This document shows, in pieces, positions 1 to 12,100 of a DNA stretch of 64,000 nucleotides. The position numbers were made by a program, and so were the translations under genes. Source of the stretch: Coriaria nepalensis (lineage: Eukaryota > Streptophyta > Magnoliopsida > Cucurbitales > Coriariaceae). Under the pieces are notes generated by a model. That model had not been told where the DNA came from and made no database searches. It saw only the letters and a program-made list of their open reading frames with translations. Location: positions 4,040,001 to 4,104,000 of the forward strand of contig CP114483.1 of assembly GCA_027186245.1 (NCBI GenBank). The letters are read 5' to 3'. Each line of letters begins with the position of its first letter. The stretch's first letter is position 1.

Positions 1-199
1 CTTTCTTATAAAATTGCTTGTAGTGATATAAATCTCTTTACAACCTGGTAAAATCTGATTATCTTCTTGATAATCTTATTGGTCTGTTAGGTTTATATAT
101 ATAAAAAAAACACTTCAGAATTGCTCACGCTGATTTTCTTTGTGAGCCTATTACTGTTTGGTTCTTATGCCCCTTCTCATCGGTTCTGTCATCTGTCAG

Positions 200-1484
200 G
201 TGCAACTTCTTAAACTATAGGAGAAATATGGTTTGTTTTCATTGTGAATGTAAACGCCCACATGACGAGTTCATGGAGAACAAAATGGAAGAAAGGCAGC
301 ATATTCCAAGGGCTGGGTTAAGGAAGGTTCCCAGTAGGGAGGAGGTTGCTAATGCCTGGAATTTCGATTTTGATGATGATGAATCAGATGGAGCGGATGT
401 TGCTGCTTTCGAGTATGCCGATTCTTCAGCTATGGCTCAAGGCGGCCCTCCTATGGATAACCTGGCTGGTGGAAACATCAGAGGGGTTGAAGGCAATTTC
501 AATAAAATCAGCAAAGGCCGACATGAAAGAGACTTTTCCGACAATAATCATAGACCAGGAATGGGATTTGATGATTTTGTTGATGAAGAGTCTGATATTG
601 ACAGTTACGAGCTAGACACTGCAAATAACAATTCAGCCAGGCGGCCTTCCTCTTCTTCAATTGATTTTTCAGATGTTGAAGGAAAGTCAGGGTCAGAAGA
701 TTTTGATGGTTCCGACCACAATGGCTTTGCTCATAGAAAAACTGGGCCCTTATCTTACAATAAACAGTCCAAGAAAAGAGAAGCTTTCTCTGGCTCAGAT
801 GGCGATGAACTTGATTTTGATTCGGAAGATGAACTTCCACGTAATTGGAAGTCTAGTCATGTTGCTGCCTCTCGACCGAGAAATAGTGGAAGAGTTCCAG
901 CAGGTAGATATGGAGGATTGAACAATTGCTCTGATGAAGATCCTGGCCTCTACTCTGGTGATGATAGTGATTTAGATGCAAATTTTGGATCCCGAAAAAG
1001 TAAAGGGAGTAAATCAAGCTCAGCTGGAAGGAGATATTTTCATAGGAAAGAAGATTCTGATTCAGATTTGGATGAAGATGATGGGCGATTTTCTAAATAC
1101 AATTCCAGAGGGAATCATAAGGATAACGATAGAAGATCTAACAATTCGGAAGCTCGTGGAAATTATAAATTCACTCGAGATGAAGACTTTAGATCTAATA
1201 GTACGAGGGGTGACCGAATGAACTCTTCACATGGGTCCTGTGGTGCTAGTAGAACATTCGATGATCGTGGTAAGCGAGGAGGGTTCAGTGATAGGAGATT
1301 TGAAGGGAATGATAGGGGTGGACGAGGAGGATTCAATGATAGGAAATTTGAAGGGAATGATAGGGGTGGACGAAGAGGATTCAATGATAGGGGTGGACGA
1401 GGAATGGGAGATCGAGGAGGTGATAGGAAGGGGATGATAGGAGGAAGAGGTGGCGGATATGGAAAGCAGCAAAAGGGCAGATAG
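200..1484 (+). CDS. RanBP2-type zinc-finger protein, 3' terminal exon (partial)
   Basis: This is the last coding exon of a gene that starts left of the window. An acceptor (tctgtcag) ends at 199 and the frame opens with CNFLNYRRNMVCFHCECKRP. That is the second half of a RanBP2/NZF zinc finger; the first CxxC pair must lie in the upstream exon. A conserved-looking acidic stretch follows (NAWNFDFDDDESDGADVAAF, then ADSS), which I recall from plant Ran-binding zinc-finger proteins. After that comes a long Ser/Asp/Glu-rich region and a C-terminal RGG tract of FNDRGGRG-like repeats, typical of RNA-binding tails. RanBP2 fingers usually bind single-stranded RNA or ubiquitin, so an RNA-related role is inferred. 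The stop is TAG at 1482-1484, but the same frame stays open to 1562 (see findings). The family call is secure; the exact function is not. Confidence 0.85.
1270..1405 (+). repeat. Tandem 48 bp repeat encoding the RGG tail
   Basis: Nearly identical units (gaagggaatgataggggtgg followed by acgaggaggattcaatgata) recur about every 48 bases within the terminal exon. They give repeated FEGNDRGGRGGFNDR-like peptide blocks. Such arrays vary easily in copy number through slippage or unequal exchange. Confidence 0.75.
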
Positions 1485-1562
1485 AAGGATAATGAATATG
1501 ATCGGGATCGGGATAACGATGACAGCGAGTTTAGAAACAGCAGGCGTGTTATCGAAAGATAG

Positions 1563-2390
1563 TGTTATTCTTTATTTTCTTTTCCTAATCTTATATCACA
1601 GAAGATAGAAATACAAATATAAAGAGTTGAGTAAGCATCTTGTACCGGAAAGAGGTGGTGGTAGGATATACTCATGAAGGTTTCTTCAATGAGTAAGCAC
1701 TGTACATTTCTGTAAGATATGCTGCAACATGAGCAAAAAGTTTTGAGAATGAATGAGACTGAAGGAATAGTTTTGGTTTGTTTTATGAGTTGTGGTTATA
1801 TAATCTGATAAATTAAAATCATGTATATTTTGACTGTCAAATAGTAAGGAGATAGTGCAAGAGTTTGAGGACCTGCCACGTGTATACTTTGAGAAGGAAC
1901 CTCAAAAGCTGCTGCAGGGCTACACCTTATTACCTTCCCAAAAAGGGCTACACCTTACGTGGACATGTTATGGAATTGAAATGGATCTCGCAGTGTGCTG
2001 GTATGTTTGGGCTCCAGGTAGCTGGGTTTCCCTGATGGGGTCGTTAACCTTCTTCATGTATTGGGCCGAGGCCCAAAATAATTTATTTAACAGGCTTTCT
2101 TAGTGGGCTTGATCGGACTACAAAAAATGATGAGAATTTATAGTACTTCAGTGGAGGGAAATGTAAATACAATGAAAGAAGAATTTCAAATTCAATCACG
2201 CGTTTGGTCACGTTAAGACTGATCAAAATTTTAGAGTCGGAAAAAGAGAACCGTTGATCTATTATAATCAATACGCTACGTGTACGGTGATCTACGTCTC
2301 AAATTACAAAAATCCCGTACTCTCCCTCCTGATCTATCCTTTCAATACGAAAAGAAAAAAAAAAAAAAAAGAACACAACTTCTTGTTGGA
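1563..2390. other. Intergenic: 3' flank of zinc-finger gene and ALY promoter region
   Basis: I see no supportable gene here. The first part is the likely 3' UTR of the zinc-finger gene. The second half is the presumed promoter of the ALY gene and contains an A-tract near 2346-2370. An 82-codon reading frame at 1855-2103 has no recognisable domain, so I left it out. Confidence 0.5.
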
Positions 2391-3142
2391 CATGTCCGCC
2401 TCCTTTTATTCAAGTTTCGCGGCAACACCCATTCCTTCTCTGTCTCTCTCCTTCACCCTCCGGTCTCCGCGACACTTTCTCTCACTAGATTTCCTTTCTC
2501 CCTCAGTCTCTCTCTTCATTTTTCTCCCTACTGCTGCTGGTATTTTTTGCGGCTGGAGTGGGGATTGGATAAACCCTCAAGAAGAGCAGGGGATTGTTTC
2601 TGGTTTCCCTGATCAGTGATTTAGGGCTTAAAGGTGAAGGATTTGAGTGTTGGTTTTCTTTTTGCAAGTCGACTTGTTTCAAGATTTTGGATTTGGCATT
2701 TGGTGTGTTTTTATCCTATCAAATTTCTTCCCTGCGAATGTCGAGAGTTTTTTGTACTAGACTTGCTATAGGGAATTTTGTATATTGATTTTACTGGAAT
2801 CTACATTTTCTTTTGTTGGCTGATCCACGAGATTTAGTTTTCGAGAGTTAATGATTTTAATTTTTTTTAATTTTTTTTGTTATAGTTTTGTAAAATTTGG
2901 TTCATTAGAGTCGTCAATCGGAATACCATGTTGACAAGAGTGAGTTTGTTCTGGTTTTCTGCACCGTCTGGGATTTTGCGGTAATGCTTGCTTGTCGTGA
3001 TTTAGCTCAATTTTAAGATTATCATTGTGGAACATCTGAAATGTTCTGAAATTTCGGTTAGCAATAAAATTTTGAAGAAGAAGCTTGTAGATCTCATGTT
3101 TGCAGTAATAGTTTGATTATCGATGTGTAACAGGTCTGTCTG

Positions 3143-6100
3143 ATGGCCCCACCAATAAAATCTAGGAGTCTAAATAAGCAACTTTCTAAGATAAATGAGG
3201 TTTCCCCAGAGAAAGCTACCAGTAACTCGAGTAGGAGCAACCAACGGGTAACTTTATTTCTCTCCCTTCTATCTTCTGATAATATGAGCAGTTGCAAGGA
3301 TTTTCAAGTTCTTGAGGAATGCTTGAATTATCAGTTTATGATTGATAGTGCTTCTAGTTATTTTCTGCTTCAATCCTCCTGTCAGTCAAAGATGGATTGA
3401 CCATGTCTCTATCACCATCACTTTTGTACATTTGTTGGAAGCCTGAAACGGTTAACCTATTGGTATCTGTGTCCTGTGCCCAGAAGAAGAAATTGTCTGA
3501 TAAGTTGGGATCTCAATGGAGCAAGGAAGAGCTTGGGCGGTTTTATGAAGCATATCGGAAGTATGGTCAAGACTGGAAGAAGGCATACTTTTTATCATTT
3601 ACTGCAGTTCTGTTTGTTCTATCAAAAAATTCATGCTGGTTCAAAATCATGTGCCTTTTCTTTTTAGGAAAAGTAAAAAAGGAAAAGAAAACCCTTTTTA
3701 AGTAATTTATAACTTGCAGTTGGTTTTTCTCACATTTTAATATGTTGAGAGTAGATAACATGAGCTAGTAATTCTTCAAGTTTTCCCTTTTCTCTCTTGG
3801 CTTATTGGTTTTTTTTTTTTTTTTGGGATTTCTAGGTGGCTTCCGTTATACGCAATAACAGAACCATTGAAATGGTAGAGGCCCTTTACAACATGAATAA
3901 GGTACTTCTATATTCATGCAGATTATATGACATGTAGTTCTTATCTCGTGTTTATATCCTATAATTTGTCACTGCATAAATTTGGGTGTTCTTGCAGACA
4001 TCAGTGAGAGTGATACCATTTTATTTATATTTGTAATTATCATAGTGATCACTAAAGCTTGCTTTCGTTACAAATTCTGGGTATGATTCTGTTTTCAGTG
4101 ACTTAAAAAGTTTTGAAATTAAATGATTTCCTTTACATTTATGAAACTGTTTGTTAGAAGACATGTTTTGAGTAGAAAAGATGCTTTAATGATTGAAACA
4201 ATTTAAAATTTTATCACATCTAAGGTCTTCGTCACCCCCCTGATGTTATTTGCTCCAAAAGTCTTAATTTAAATTGAGTAATGACAACCCTTTTTTTCAA
4301 GATATCGTAAGTTTTGATCTGTGTAGTAAAAATGTAATATAAAAAATTAAGACAAACATCATGATCTGATGGTCCATAGGGATGAGCAAATGGTCGGTTT
4401 TCGGCAAAACCGAACCGAAACCGAAAATGCAACAGAACATGGGTTTCACCGATTTTATCGAAAAAACTGACCGTAACGGAACTGGTATTAGACCGGTCAG
4501 TTTCGTCGAAACGGGTTCGGTTTTTCAGTTTTTCGTCTTTTTTTTATTCCTTTTCTATAATTCCACTTAATTGTAATATTTTATCATGATGTATGTAATT
4601 GATCAGCGTATACATTATTTAATAATTTATTTTGGCGTTACGTTCAATTAATATCATATTTGATAAAAATTCAACATTATAACAATTAAAAAATGCCATT
4701 TTACCTTAATAATTAATATCATAATCAAAAAATTCAAAACAACTTTCAAATATATTATAAATTCATAATCCATCAAGGCATCGACTCAATATCATCCAAA
4801 TGGGATATCCAACAACACATTTATTCAAAAATGTGTATAAGTCTACACTTTATAAATTCCAAAATTTCAAGTCTACACATTTAAATGAAGGAGCTCTCTA
4901 CATCCAATGATTGTGCTAATAGATCTGCAAAATTTCAATTATTCGACCCAATAAATATGAATAAAAAGAATATATGACATGATAAAAGAAGTAAATAATA
5001 AATATAAAAAAGAATGTACCATCCTCTTCCTTGAAGTCGTCTAGAGTATCGATTGCACCAACTAAAGAGAATTGTAAACCTGTATTCCAACTTTGCACAC
5101 ACAAGTGCCTCAACCGTCTCCAGCTTAAGCCTGCTTCAGAAGTCACTGAGTGGCGAGAATATCTCAGGCAATCAGCGTTAGTGTTGGGTACCCACTCAAT
5201 TTCACCACTGTAGGATATCGAATCCGGAAAATTTTGAAATATGATTATCCTTATCCAAGTATTACTCTACCTCTGTAGCCTGCCTGTCAAATGTCATCAC
5301 TGGATCGGGACAAACCCTCAAAGAAATCCACCTCTGGGTCCCCTACATCAGTAAAATCCCTTAAAGAAGATGGCTGTATCAGCCGGTCAGAAGATTCTAT
5401 TTGTGATCGTGTCGGTATGGATTGTGATTGTGATTGTGCACGAGACGAAGCTGTATATATATCATATAAACACTCTAACAACCATTGCATTGTGTTATCA
5501 TCGTTTCGACTTCTCCCTCCGACTGGCTATCCTCGTTAGTAATTTCGATGACAGAGGCAGTTCCCACCATCTTGCTTCGAGGATCCAATACAATTGCCAT
5601 ACAAGTTAGTAAATTCGTAAACTCCGGATTTTTCCAATACTTCCTAATCTTAGGTAGCATTAGTCTTGACACTCTAACCAAATGAGGTTGTTCGCTACAT
5701 GCTACATTTTTAACCAACTTCATGATATGGAACATGTGTTGGCAATAGAAGTGGATAGTAGGATACGAAGACCAGACAACTTCTCCATTCCCACCAAAAA
5801 GGGTTTCAAAAAATGAGACATACCCCTCCGCCACTTCCCAATCTACATCTGTAAGAATGCTCAGGAAGTTTGTATCCTCCATATGCATCCTACAGTAATT
5901 AAAAAAGCTATAATCTTTAGTTCTTCATAATAAATAAATGCATAAGAATATTTAAAAGTTAAATAATATAAATAAGAATAAAAGTACTTTGCAATTACCT
6001 TTCGAAACAAATAAGCCTTGTGAAGCATTAGGTACGTAGAGTTCCAATGCGTAGGCGTATCCATCCACAACTTCGTGTCATAAGTAATACGTTCATTTTC

Positions 6101-9100
6101 ACAACATATTATGAAAGTTTTCACTCGTGCCAGTGATATTCTAATATATTTCACAGCTTTTCGAATCTTTTCAATTGACCTGGTCACCGGTGACAAACCC
6201 TCCTTCTCGATGAGATTCATGATATGACAAGCACACCTATTGTTAAACCAAAAAAAGACATTAAATAATGAGGTTAGATAAATGTAAACATCTAAACAAA
6301 AAGGATTAATTATTGAACACATGCTTGAATTGCATGAAATCCTCGTCAAGTAACAAATGTGTATTTGAAATTGTGCCTTTCAAGTAATCAAGGCCTACGT
6401 CATTTGTTGATGCATTGTCATCGGTAACACAACCGACATGGCATATACCCATCTCAGTAATAGTGTCGTCTAACATTCTCCCAATCGTTGCATCCTTACG
6501 GTCTTCTATAGGCTTAAAACAGATAACCTTCTTGTGCAGACGCCATAAGTCGTCGATATAAGAAGCTGTGACACATGTAATTCACTGTCTGCACCGATGT
6601 CCATGTATTAGGGGTGAAGGAGACTAGACTAGTGAAAAGCCTTTTTCTTCTTCACTTTGTCTTCTCAAATCATTTTTATGGCATCTCGTGCAATCATAAA
6701 ATGTGACGGTATCAGAACACTAGGATTCGCTAGGTGAATCATCTGTTTGAACAAAAGATGTTCAACTACATTGAAGGACTGCTCCATCTCAATCACCTAC
6801 CGCACAATGCTAGCTCTCATGGTGAAAAGATCAAACCTAAATGAAAGTGTTTCAAAACTAATTAGCACTTATATTCATAAACTTAAAACTATAAGAATAA
6901 GTTAAATTACCTATAGTTGACCAACACATTGCTTCTGTCGTCATTCTTCTTACACATCATGTAGTTATCCATCGGTCCACTTGGCGCCCTACTTGAGCAC
7001 TTATCCAAGTGTTTCATCATCTGCGTGGTCCCAGACTTGGCACTCGTATACAAAGCAGAGAATGGACACCGCTCACAAAATGCCCGTCCATTCGCACAAT
7101 CCCATTTGAAAGTTTTATGTACTATACTCGTCGTCCTTTGATTCTTTGTAGGAATCATAGGACTTGGATCCACTTGTATCCTTTCATTGCTCATGGTACC
7201 ATTGGTAGGACTACTTCCATGAATATCCTCATGGTCATGGATTGAGTGTGACGACGATTCCGGCAGATGAAATTTGGTTGGAAAATCCTTTATACAAATT
7301 TAAAATCAATATCATTCAATCGTAAAAGTAATCAATATCAATATATCAGATGTTAGTTTACTCAACGGGTCGAAGATCCCATCGACCCGTCGAGTATCAT
7401 AACGGTTGGCCTATAAAGTGAGCCACAGGGACAACAAAATACATTACTACACAAAATATTGGATTGCTAGCCATTACTACACATTATTAAGGGGGAAGGG
7501 AAGGGGGAAAAAAACCCTGATCTAATGTAGATGTAGTAGGTTGAGGTTGAGCGGTCAAACTTCTTTTACTCACAGTTTCCCCTATGTTCTTTTTTCCGCT
7601 TCTTCAGAATCTCTTTTTTCTTCCTCAGCTCCTAGTTTGGCCTGTGACAAATTTTTAATAGTTCCTCTGATTGCTAGCACATATTCAATAACTAATTTAA
7701 ACAATTCATCGAACAGGTGGTAGGTGAACTTGATCTTCTTAGAACATCTACCATAACTCAACACACAATCGAAAGCTGAACAGAAAAATAAAAAGAGAAA
7801 AAAAGATAGCTATGGACCTACAATGGCTCATAGAGTGATATGGCAATGATGGCTCACAGCTCGGGAGGAGGAAGCATAAGAGAATACGTGTTGCGGTATT
7901 AGGATTTGGATTTTTGTTGCCAACGACGATAAAGATTACCGAAGGTGGTGGGTTGCAGTTGTAGGTGGTGGGCATTGGGCGGTGGTGGCTCGTAGAATCC
8001 CAGGTCGTGGCATCTGATTGAGAGAGATATTTGGGGCTGCAAATTTTCTGAAGAAGACAATGGTGTTAGGACTTAGAAATTTAGGATTTCTGTTATAAAA
8101 ATTATAAAATAAATAAATAATAGGTTTTCAGTTTTCGGTCAGTTCACCGAAATTGATCGGAAAATGAAAACCGATATCACCGAACATGTTTCGGTCAGTA
8201 AACCGATCGAAACTAGATTTTTGACACAAAAACCGACCGAAAAATATCGGTTTCGAGCGGTGCGGTTTTTTTTTTGCTCACCCCTACTGATGGATAATGA
8301 ACAAAACCAAAAAAAAAAAAAGACCAAGAAGAAGAAGAAGACGAAGATACTGGGTGTACCACCAAGTTTTTATTCTTTTAGTTTGTATTATTCTGATGTA
8401 CTTATGATTTTCAGGCCTATCTTTCCCTACCAGAGGGGACAGCGTCCGTGGTTGGCCTTATAGCAATGATGACAGATCACTATAATGTGCTGGTGAGATT
8501 GGATTATAGTTTCATTCTCATGCCTTCTATGATTACAACATCATCAGTGGTTGGCCTTATACTTATACCTTCAAAGTTTGATTTTGTGTAATTTTCCTGC
8601 TAAATGACAGGAAGTGACTGATAGTGAAGAAGAGAGCGTTGATGTTTCTGTTTCCCGTAAACCTATAAAGCGCAAGCGGGGCAAAGCTCAGACAAGTGCT
8701 TCAAAAGACAATTTCTTAAATTCTCATGGAGTTTCATCAAGTGATGGATGCTTATCATTATTGAAGAGGAGGCGCTTTGAAGGTAAATACACTGAGGCTG
8801 ATTATTAGAGCAAATTAAGGATCTGGTGGACCATGTTTGTTTAGAAAATTAGTTGTAATCGTAATTTTCACAAATTATGCTTATAGACTTTCTTTGTACT
8901 GAAAAAGGAAGAAGGGATGAAAAGGTGTGAGCAGCTATCTATAAAGTATGATGTTTTAAACTTTTTTTTTACTGAATGCTTTGTTGATCTAGAATGATGC
9001 ATGTTTTATGATGTCTAAAAATTCAAATTATCTGAGCCGCAAATTGGAAGACAAGAATAAAAGGGTAAGGCTTGATAAGTTGCTTCCTTAGTCTAAAGCA

Positions 9101-12100
9101 TTATGAGGTGCTGGTCATTGATATCTGATTAAGTATTTTGGAAATGATATTTCTGGTCAAGATGTAGCTTATAGAATAGTGTTGGAGGATAACATACAAG
9201 ATACATGATGGGTCTAGATGTGTGGTTGCAGGGGTGATCTAATCTTCCTCTGACAAGGATGTATCTCCTTCATGTTGTAAGAGAATTTAATATTGCTAAA
9301 TTTAAGACGATCATTATGATAATAAATTTAAAATGATTTATCTTGCTACATTTGTTTGTCCTTTCAATAAAAATCTCTTTAATAGTTTTGTACATGGAGC
9401 ATGAGATGTGCAGTTTGAATATATGATAGTAATCTGTGAATTGTGCTGAATGCTACTCTCTTATTTGGTCTGTCTTGTAACAAAAGACAAGTTACTAACG
9501 TTAAAGCCTTAAGCATAATATTGACCATTAATGCTTGTTATATTAGGTGGCGAGCCTCATGTAGTTGGGAAAAGGACTCCTCGAATTCCTGTTTCATTTT
9601 CATACAAAAGAGATGACTGGAAAAATCATTTTTCTCCCACCAAAAAAGGCCGGAACTCGGAAGTTACTGATGATGAAATCGCGCATGCAGCAGCATTAGC
9701 ATTGACAGAAGCTTCAAAAGTAAGAGGGTCTCCCCAAGTGTCAGAGTCTCCTTCAAGGAGAACAGAACACAGAAAGTCCTCGCCAATGGAAGGCCAGGAG
9801 AGAATGGTATTATAGTTTTTTCCCATGCTTTGGTCATTACCTCAATTACACTCTCAATCCTATGTGTCTCATTTGCTTACTATTCATGTGGTTTAGCGCC
9901 GGCAATCTGGGAAATCTTGGAGAAAATTTAACGATGTTCCAATGGATGAAGACTGGTTGGAAGGTAGTAGGAAAAGAATAGGAGATGGAGATAGATATTG
10001 TACCAAAAGTGTTATGGATATGGAAGGGGGTCGTACCAAGGGGAAGAAGATTTTGGGAAAAAAGGATAAATTTGAAACCAACAGAGATGGTCAGCTTGAC
10101 AATTGTGGAGGAGCATGTAGTGGAACTGAAGGACTTAGTAGCAATTCTCAGAAGGAGACAGTCGAAATAAAGTTTTCAAATGCCAAATCTGAGAAATCTT
10201 TACATGGTCAAAGAAAGAAGAGCAAGAAGAGTTTCTGGCAAGGTACATTTTTTCTTGCACCTTTTTTTTTAAGTTGTGAGTGGCTGCTTTATTTTACAGT
10301 AATTTTTTTATGTAGCATCGACGATGAAGGATTTGTATTTGGTTTTCTTTTGTTTTGATATATTCATCTTGGTTTTGAAGGCTGGAAGCCAAACTAGCAT
10401 ATTGGTTTTGAATTTTTTTGGTATTTTTATTTTTAGAAATTATTTATAATTACATTTATCTTTCAGTTTTATATATGTATATCTATTTTTTTCCATTGGT
10501 GAAATATTGGTCAATCTTTCCTTGTGAGGGGATTCCTTGTGCTGAATTGGAATTTTCTTATTTTCATTTCGTTTTATCATATATTCTGCATTTCAGACTT
10601 GACACCCACAAATAAACCTATTTTGGGAAGTACCATTCTATGTTAGGGGAATATAATGTTCAGTTCGGATAGGATATGACTCTGGAGACATAATCAATGA
10701 GTTCCTCGGTGAGGGGACTGCCTGGCATGCAGTTTTGATTGAAAATTTTCCAATCGTGCATAATAATTTTAGAGCATGCAATTGGTGTGAGAGTTGGTTT
10801 TTATGCGACACGTGACGGATTTATGTTATTACACGAGGTGTGCATTGTTTAATGTATGTGATAATGTGTGCATGGTTTAGCGTCTTGACTGTATGATATC
10901 ATCAATTTTGTGTAGTAACTATGTGTAAATATTCTGTTGTGTTCATGCAGATGAAAGTTCCACGTTGGATGCTCTTCAAACATTGGCGGATTTGTCTTTG
11001 ATGATGCCAGATTCTAGAATGGAATATGGTTAGTGCATACTATTCCTTTTGTGTGATTCCTTAGAAATTTTCATTTTCCCATGTAATAATATATTTTTTT
11101 CTTTTACGATATGATTACATTGAGATTTAAACTATATATGATCTTTCTGTTTTAATGTCATCCAAAGAGGAAGTAAATACTAATGTTTTTTGCCAATTCT
11201 TCTGGAATTTGGAATGTCTTCTTTGCCTTCCTGCATACAATTGTTGGCCTTCGTTTTTGTTGATAAGACCCTGATATTGTACGTGCAGAGTCCTCTGCCC
11301 TCTTAATGGAAGAGAAGGCAACTCTTGATTTGGAAAATAAATCTAGTATACCTGAAGCTGCATCAACAAGTCGTTACAGCGAAAAAGTTAAGCTCACTGG
11401 AGCAAAACAAGAAAGGGTTCTTGATGCCATTTCTGGTTTTGAGGGTTCTACTTCTAACAAATCCAAGCTTAGAGAGGACATATTGACTGATGTTACCTCT
11501 AGTGCGAAAGAACAGCATCACTGTTCTTTGAGGACATTGAAAAGAAAAGCCAAGTCTTCAGTATCAAAGGTAAGCTTTTGAAATCCTTTTGTGCACAAAA
11601 TATTTCCCAGGAAAAATTTGTCTTGTATTGTTTGAAATTCTCAATCCCCCACCCCAGATGGGATATATATATCTGCTAACCATTAATTCAACCGATTAAC
11701 CTGCTGCATGCGATCATTTTTCAAATTGCAAATAATGGATTCCAAAGCAAATATAGATTCACAACTATGTGAACCCTTAAAGACCGAGGTTTGCAAATTC
11801 TTTGATACTCATTCATAGCCCAATTAAGAAGAACGAAAGAAAGAATATAAACGATAAATACTGTAAAAACAATTGCCTGAATTGATGTTTTATATAACAT
11901 TGTATGTTTTTGAGTCTAATACAAAACCTGTTATTAGTTCTTGTAGAATTCTTAGTTATGTTGTAGATCATTCATTCTTGTTAGGGCTATGTACGTATGT
12001 CTAAATTCAATTTATCGTGCCACAAACAGTGTGATGTCAGCTTGCTATGAGCTGATAATGGTAGGCATACAGTTGATATGTTTTTCCGTTGAAACTAAGA

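Larger units (their letters stand above)
4374..8286 (-). mobile_element. Decayed hAT DNA transposon inside ALY intron 3
   Basis: A 3.9 kb element with imperfect terminal inverted repeats: TAGGGATGAGCAAA at 4377-4390, and the complement of TAGGGGTGAGCAAA at 8273-8286. It is flanked by an 8-base duplication with one mismatch, CTGATGGT at 4366-4373 and CTGATGGA at 8287-8294. An 8 bp duplication is the hAT hallmark. Subterminal ACCGAAA-like motifs repeat at both ends. The transposase reads on the minus strand, antisense to ALY. Its parts, in coding order, are a BED zinc finger (7194-6907), a middle catalytic part with [10 protein letters not shown] (about 6600-6350), [19 protein letters not shown] (6105-6000), a block containing VLDPRSKM (5888-5475), and remnants of the hAT C-terminal dimerisation domain (about 5230-5080). 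Stops and frameshifts interrupt it, so it cannot make a complete transposase. Confidence 0.92.

Noticed and set aside
508..840. 110-codon minus-strand frame inside the zinc-finger exon
   Set aside because: It is antisense to a convincing exon, has no domain and follows from the Asp/Ser-rich codon use of the plus strand.
2254..2619. 121- and 110-codon plus-strand frames before ALY
   Set aside because: They lie in the ALY promoter and leader, are low in complexity (Ser/Phe/Leu from CT-rich DNA) and have no recognisable domain.
5475..6349. Domesticated hAT transposase gene expressed from the ALY intron
   Set aside because: The frames are short and broken, the C-terminal domain contains stops, and the ends and target duplication show an ordinary decayed element.
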